A DNA stretch of 39,237 nt from Clostridium sp. N3C (GTDB lineage: Bacteria > Bacillota > Clostridia > Clostridiales > Clostridiaceae): the NCBI RefSeq assembly GCF_900095445.1, contig NZ_FMJL01000033.1, positions 1-39,237 on the forward strand, given 5' to 3'. Under the pieces are notes generated by a model. That model was given only the letters and a program-made list of their open reading frames with translations. It did no database searches and was not told where the DNA came from. Of this stretch, positions 35,469 through 39,237 are shown piece by piece (the first letter of the stretch is position 1; each line of letters opens with the position of its first letter). The position numbers were made by a program, and so were the translations under genes.

Positions 35469-35517
35469 GACCAGTCACAAGTAAACCTAATGGTTTGTAG
35501 TGACTGGTCATATTTAT
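35469..35517 (+). terminator. Hairpin after the DUF2922 gene
   Basis: GACCAGTCAC...AAACC / GGTTTGTAGTGACTGGTC, a long stem with one bulge. The tail is T-rich but interrupted (TATTTATTTAT), so termination is probable rather than certain. Confidence 0.6.
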
Positions 35518-35583
35518 TTATGCAAACAAATATCCTAAAACTTACATAATAATTTGAGATATCTGTTTATTATTTAAAGAATC

Positions 35584-36570
35584 TTAGTAGCCTAATAAAT
35601 CTAAGACCTTTCTTTCAACCTGCCTGTTTTCGCCCTTGTAAGGGAAATCGTGTATGTGCAAGGCTGGATTGAAATTTAGCTCTATAATGCTGTAATTATG
35701 GGAACTTGCCCTTGCCTTAATATCCTGTATGATTATATCCGCTCCACAAATTTTAGCCCCTACAGCCTTAGCAGATTGTACCGCTATATCTTTATAATCC
35801 TGGTGTACAGCATCGGTATAATCAATACTATCTCCTCCAGTGCTTATATTAGAATTTTCTCTAAGATAAACAACCTCATCCTTTTTAGGAATATAGTTTA
35901 TATCCTTCCCTTGTAAAGCTAAATATTCCTTCTCCACATTGCCAAGCTTTATCTTTTCAAGAGGCGTTACATAGCCTTCTCCTCTTAAAGGATCCTTATT
36001 TTTTTCATTAACTAGCTCCTCAATGGTACTCTTTCCATCCCCTACAACGTTAGCAGGAACTCTGTGCAATACTCCTGCCACTTCATCTCCTATAACTAAG
36101 AATCTGTACTCCTTACCTGATATAAATTCTTCAATAAGCACTATACTATCATAGCTTAAAGCTTGCTCAACAGCCTTTTTATATTCTTCAAGGGACTTAA
36201 TATTCTTTAAGATAAATACGCCCTTTCCAAAATTAGTAGACTTAGGCTTAACAACTATATCCCTACCTTCAAATTCCGAAAATCTTTCCACTGCCTCTTG
36301 AGTATTCTTAACACTTATGCCTCTAGGAACATTTATCCCCTGCTCTCTAAGAAGGATTTTTGTTACTTCCTTGTTTTCCATAATTAACGGAGCTATATAA
36401 GTATCCACAGAGGTTTTAGTAGCCTGCTTTACATATTCAACCTTTGAACCCTTTTTTAGGCGAATAAAATTATCTTCCCAATCCAGCACCTGAACCTCAA
36501 TTCCTCTCCTTTGTGCTTCCGCAATTAAAAGCTGAGTTGAAAGTTCTAGTTTCTTATATTTTTCCATCAT
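35584..36570 (-). CDS. gshB: ATP-grasp glutathione synthetase-like protein (C-terminal half of GshF)
   Basis: 328 residues. Corresponds to the ATP-grasp half of bifunctional GshF: LELSTQLLIAEAQRRG and EYVKQATKTSVDTYIAPLIMENK, then VVKPKSTNFGKGVF (ATP lysine and glycine loop), EEFISGKEYRFLVI, RVPANVVGDGKSTI, and metal/ATP motif IIELNFNPALHIHDF. Joins gamma-glutamylcysteine to glycine to make glutathione. The start codon lies 16 nt after the gshA stop, and its RBS AAAGGAG overlaps that stop (TAAAGGAG), so translation is coupled. GshF proteins carry both halves in one chain; here the halves are separate, as I recall for C. acetobutylicum. A related ligase specificity (cyanophycin-synthetase-like) cannot be excluded. 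Confidence 0.85.
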   Translation of the reverse strand: MMEKYKKLELSTQLLIAEAQRRGIEVQVLDWEDNFIRLKKGSKVEYVKQATKTSVDTYIAPLIMENKEVTKILLREQGINVPRGISVKNTQEAVERFSEFEGRDIVVKPKSTNFGKGVFILKNIKSLEEYKKAVEQALSYDSIVLIEEFISGKEYRFLVIGDEVAGVLHRVPANVVGDGKSTIEELVNEKNKDPLRGEGYVTPLEKIKLGNVEKEYLALQGKDINYIPKKDEVVYLRENSNISTGGDSIDYTDAVHQDYKDIAVQSAKAVGAKICGADIIIQDIKARASSHNYSIIELNFNPALHIHDFPYKGENRQVERKVLDLLGY

Positions 36571-36586
36571 CTTAAAAACAACTCCT

Positions 36587-38044
36587 TTAGCTCCTTTTTA
36601 AATTATTCTTTGCCTGCCTTACGCCAAATTTTACAAAACTATCTCCCCTATATTTTGTTGCCTGATATATTCTTTCTGAAGGTAAAAGATTTTTATCCAT
36701 CAGCTTTAAGCATTGCTTTTCAACACTATCCTTGTATTTACTACTTCCAGAATCCTTATCCATAAGCTCTGCAATATACCTGCATTTCTCAAGTATGCTT
36801 TCTGCAAAAGTTTTTAAAGAAATCATTTGTCCATCGTATCGGTGTAACATTAAATCCTTTTTTCTACCAAAGATAGCTGTTAGCTGATGATTACTATTCA
36901 TCTCATTATACTCCTCTTTAGTAATTGGCTTACTATTTTCAAAAAGGCAATACACCATAAAAACCTGTAGAAAATACAACTGTTCTAAGCTAATACCAAC
37001 CTTTTCAAAGGGATCTAAATCTATTATTCTTACTTCTAAATACTTTACTCCACGTTTTGTTAAAGCCTCTAGCTGACTTTCTCCCCTTACTACATTTTGT
37101 TTTAATCGAATAGAAGAGTAAAATTCGCTTTCACTTTGCAGTAAATTTCCATTGAGCTGTACTTGTTCACCATTCCTGTATATACCTAATTTTAAGTACT
37201 CTGGACTTTCCATTGCTAAAATTCTGCTAAGCTCCCTATTATACTCTTCCATACCATTAAAATACAGGATATGCCCATTTTGTACCGTATCAGAATAACC
37301 AAATCTGCTCACCCGAAGAGATGTGGCAAATTGCTCAAGATTTTCAATAGCACCGTCACAGCTTGAATAACTTTTTTCCATTTCCTTTAACTGCCTGCAT
37401 ATTACAGGGTAATAAGTATAATCACAGGAAGGGGATGCTCCAAATAGGTAAATTAATAGCCATCTGTACCTTAAAAAGTTTCTGGCCACAGCGAAATAAA
37501 TTTTGTCCCTAAACTCTCTTTTCCCCTCACCAGACTTCCAATGTTTATAGAGAAAATTAATCATATTTTCGCTATAGGAAAAATTAAAATGAATACCAGA
37601 TATCATTTGCATCTTCTTACCATAACGAAGAGCTAAACCCTTTCTATATATTTCTTTAATCTGACACTCTTCAGTCTTAGGAAACCTTGCAATAGGAATC
37701 AAGTCCTCTTCTGGAAGTCTAGGTGGCATACTAAGAGGCCACAAAAGTTCATCACCAATACCTACTTCCACTTCCTCCTGAATTTCTTTTAAGGATTCAT
37801 ATACCTCTTCCACAGAGTTAAAAACTGGAGTAACCATTTCAATTTGACTTTCAGAAAAATCCGTAGTTATCCGGGGATTTCCGCACTTATCACCAAACAC
37901 AGCAGGATGAGGAGTTAAAGAAAGATCTCCAGATTCTATTATTCTTTGAGATTCTTTCTCTAATCCAAAGTTACCTTCTGTAAGAAGCTGTGCTTTTTTA
38001 TTATTTATAATCGATTCTCTAATTTGAGAAAAATTCCACTGCAT
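36587..38044 (-). CDS. gshA: Glutamate-cysteine ligase (GshA half of GshF)
   Basis: 485 residues, class I glutamate-cysteine ligase. Family features: FGLEKESQRI near residue 27 (Mg-ATP glutamates), ITTDFSESQIEMVTPVF, LWPLSMPPRLP, GIHFNFSYS, YLFGASPSCD, and KYLEVRIIDLDPF. It forms gamma-glutamylcysteine from glutamate and cysteine with ATP, the first step of glutathione synthesis. RBS AGGAGG. Upstream of gshB and coupled to it. The C-terminus ends cleanly, without sign of a broken fusion: stop, RBS and start are all in good order, so the two-gene form is natural. Confidence 0.92.
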   Translation of the reverse strand: MQWNFSQIRESIINNKKAQLLTEGNFGLEKESQRIIESGDLSLTPHPAVFGDKCGNPRITTDFSESQIEMVTPVFNSVEEVYESLKEIQEEVEVGIGDELLWPLSMPPRLPEEDLIPIARFPKTEECQIKEIYRKGLALRYGKKMQMISGIHFNFSYSENMINFLYKHWKSGEGKREFRDKIYFAVARNFLRYRWLLIYLFGASPSCDYTYYPVICRQLKEMEKSYSSCDGAIENLEQFATSLRVSRFGYSDTVQNGHILYFNGMEEYNRELSRILAMESPEYLKLGIYRNGEQVQLNGNLLQSESEFYSSIRLKQNVVRGESQLEALTKRGVKYLEVRIIDLDPFEKVGISLEQLYFLQVFMVYCLFENSKPITKEEYNEMNSNHQLTAIFGRKKDLMLHRYDGQMISLKTFAESILEKCRYIAELMDKDSGSSKYKDSVEKQCLKLMDKNLLPSERIYQATKYRGDSFVKFGVRQAKNNLKRS

Positions 38045-38163
38045 GATATCCTCCTGTAAATGTATTAATATAAATTATAACAAAGTTTTCACCGGAAAGT
38101 ATTGTTAATTAGTTTATATGATTCATTTTTCTTACTATATTGTATGTTGATTTAAAATAAAGA

Positions 38164-38204
38164 AACTAAGCATTTGCTTTTTATTAAGCAGAAGCTTAGT
38201 TTTC
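38164..38204 (-). terminator. Terminator of cheB
   Basis: CTAAGC / GCTTAG outer stem with an inner TTTGCTT / AAGCAGA stem; minus-strand tail rich in T, about 70 nt after the cheB stop. Confidence 0.6.
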
Positions 38205-38271
38205 TCATAAATATTTAGCATTAATATTATATTTTTTATAGATAGAAAATGAACACATCACTATTTATCTG

Positions 38272-39237
38272 CTACAAATTAAACATAATCTGTTCAAATA
38301 TCCTTGAAAGAGGTACCTGAACATCCGCTAATCCCGCTTCATAAACTACCTTTGGCATTCCATATACTACGCAAGACTCCTCAGCTTCTACAATAACAAA
38401 GCCATTATTTTTCTTAACATTATCGCATCCCATTAGGCCATCATTACCCATTCCAGTGAGAATTATAGAAATGAGTCTATCCTTAAATAAAGGAGCAGCA
38501 GAATTCAAGGTCACATTAATTGATGGTTTATATAATGTCTCTATAGGTGAATAATCCTCTACTTTAAAAGTAACCTTATTATCATTATTAAGCTCTAAAA
38601 ATGTTTGAAATCCTGAGGGAGCAATGTATATATTACCAGGAACTAATTCATCGCCGTTCTCGATTTCCTTAACTCTTAAATTGCATATAGCATCAAATCT
38701 TTCCGAAAGTGGTTTTGTAAAACCTGGAGGCATATGCTGTAAAACTATAATAGGTACATCTAAATCCTCCGGGAACCTAGGAAGAAGTGATTGAAGAGCA
38801 GAGGATCCTCCAGTGGAGCATCCAATAATAATCAAGTCTCTCTTTTTTGAATAGGATGTTTTTTTCACCAGTTCATTGTTAGTTTCTTTCTTAATATAGT
38901 CTTCTTCATTTAGATGAACCTTTCCACTTTTTGCAATGGCTTTGAGTCTAACTAAAAAATCATTGATAATCTCTTCACTTGTATTGTCTCCAATAAGACT
39001 ACTTTTTAAAAAAAAGTCCACAGCTCCTTCTTCTAAGGCTTCTAGTGCTAATTTGGTACCTTCTTCCGTATGCTGACTGAGCATAACTACAGGAACAGGA
39101 TTGCTCTTCATAATTTCTTTTAAAGCTTCAATTCCATTAAGTTCTGGCATCTCTAAATCCATAGTAACTAAATCTGGCTTTAATCTTTGAACTTTTTCTA
39201 TAGCATCTATACCGTTTCTAGCAATTCCTATAATAAA
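38272..39237 (-). CDS. cheB: CheB chemotaxis-type protein-glutamate methylesterase, 5' partial
   Basis: At least 322 codons; the frame runs off the right edge, so the start and the first part of the receiver domain are missing. Receiver: phospho-acceptor Asp in DLVTMDLEMPELNG, then VPVVMLSQHTEEG and FFLKSS with the conserved lysine. A linker leads to the methylesterase domain: catalytic Ser in IIGCSTGGSSAL, His in VLQHMPPGF, Asp in LTGMGNDGL, and C-terminal YGMPKVVYEAGLAD. Removes methyl groups (and deamidates Gln) from chemoreceptors, activated by CheA phosphorylation. Any che operon partner must lie to the right of the window. Confidence 0.93.
   Translation of the reverse strand, partial: FIIGIARNGIDAIEKVQRLKPDLVTMDLEMPELNGIEALKEIMKSNPVPVVMLSQHTEEGTKLALEALEEGAVDFFLKSSLIGDNTSEEIINDFLVRLKAIAKSGKVHLNEEDYIKKETNNELVKKTSYSKKRDLIIIGCSTGGSSALQSLLPRFPEDLDVPIIVLQHMPPGFTKPLSERFDAICNLRVKEIENGDELVPGNIYIAPSGFQTFLELNNDNKVTFKVEDYSPIETLYKPSINVTLNSAAPLFKDRLISIILTGMGNDGLMGCDNVKKNNGFVIVEAEESCVVYGMPKVVYEAGLADVQVPLSRIFEQIMFNL

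Overview
The window is low-GC, gene-dense DNA from a Firmicute, most likely a Clostridium-type anaerobe. Ribosome binding sites are strong GGAGG types, GTG and TTG starts are common, and the gene content is clostridial (PdaA-family deacetylase, split gshA/gshB, YvrJ/DUF1659/DUF2922 small genes). No rRNA, tRNA, CRISPR array, insertion sequence or phage was seen.

Positions 1-13150, all on the minus strand, are a nonribosomal peptide/lipopeptide operon read right to left: an MFS exporter (13075-11840), a termination NRPS (11789-5845), an FtsX/MacB-type permease (5845-3584) and an initiation NRPS (3510 to beyond base 1). The termination NRPS reads C-A-PCP-E-TE and then continues without a stop into a complete MacB/LolD-type ABC ATPase, whose permease partner is the next gene (TAATG overlap). 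It is split into two reading frames inside its A domain, exactly at A AAA AAG, the classic -1 slippery heptamer. The initiation NRPS has a starter-type C domain, so the product is probably N-acylated. Specificity residues read by eye give Thr (DFWNIGMVHK) for the first module and Asn (DLTKIGEVGK) for the terminal module, the latter followed by an epimerase. I predict an acyl-Thr...D-Asn lipopeptide made and exported by physically linked machinery.

Positions 13264-20900 hold housekeeping and accessory genes: an SDR, an Asp/Glu-racemase-family protein, an ftsH copy broken by both a frameshift and a stop codon, an HD phosphohydrolase, an exported Fe/Mn superoxide dismutase, a Yip1-like membrane protein, an unrecognised small protein, a thymidine kinase with an altered P-loop, and a small unknown.

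Positions 21000-28300 hold a PdaA-like lipoprotein deacetylase, a ZIP metal transporter behind a consensus promoter with a Fur-family box, a GNAT acetyltransferase, a MerR regulator with a 19-bp-spaced promoter, a small alarmone synthetase, and an exported C39-type cysteine peptidase (palindromic operator at its start site) next to a lipoprotein.

Positions 28300-34000 hold an azoreductase, a COG3541-type nucleotidyltransferase, two small unknowns (one behind a LexA/SOS-type box), a Uma2-nuclease remnant, an SDR with a possible CcpA site, and an NlpC/P60 hydrolase with a long coiled coil. Positions 34100-35520 are a string of tiny genes (LysM, YvrJ, DUF1659, DUF2922). Positions 35584-38044 are gshB-like and gshA genes for glutathione or gamma-glutamylcysteine synthesis, and the right edge is a truncated CheB.

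Most transcription units end in a clear intrinsic terminator; these are listed.
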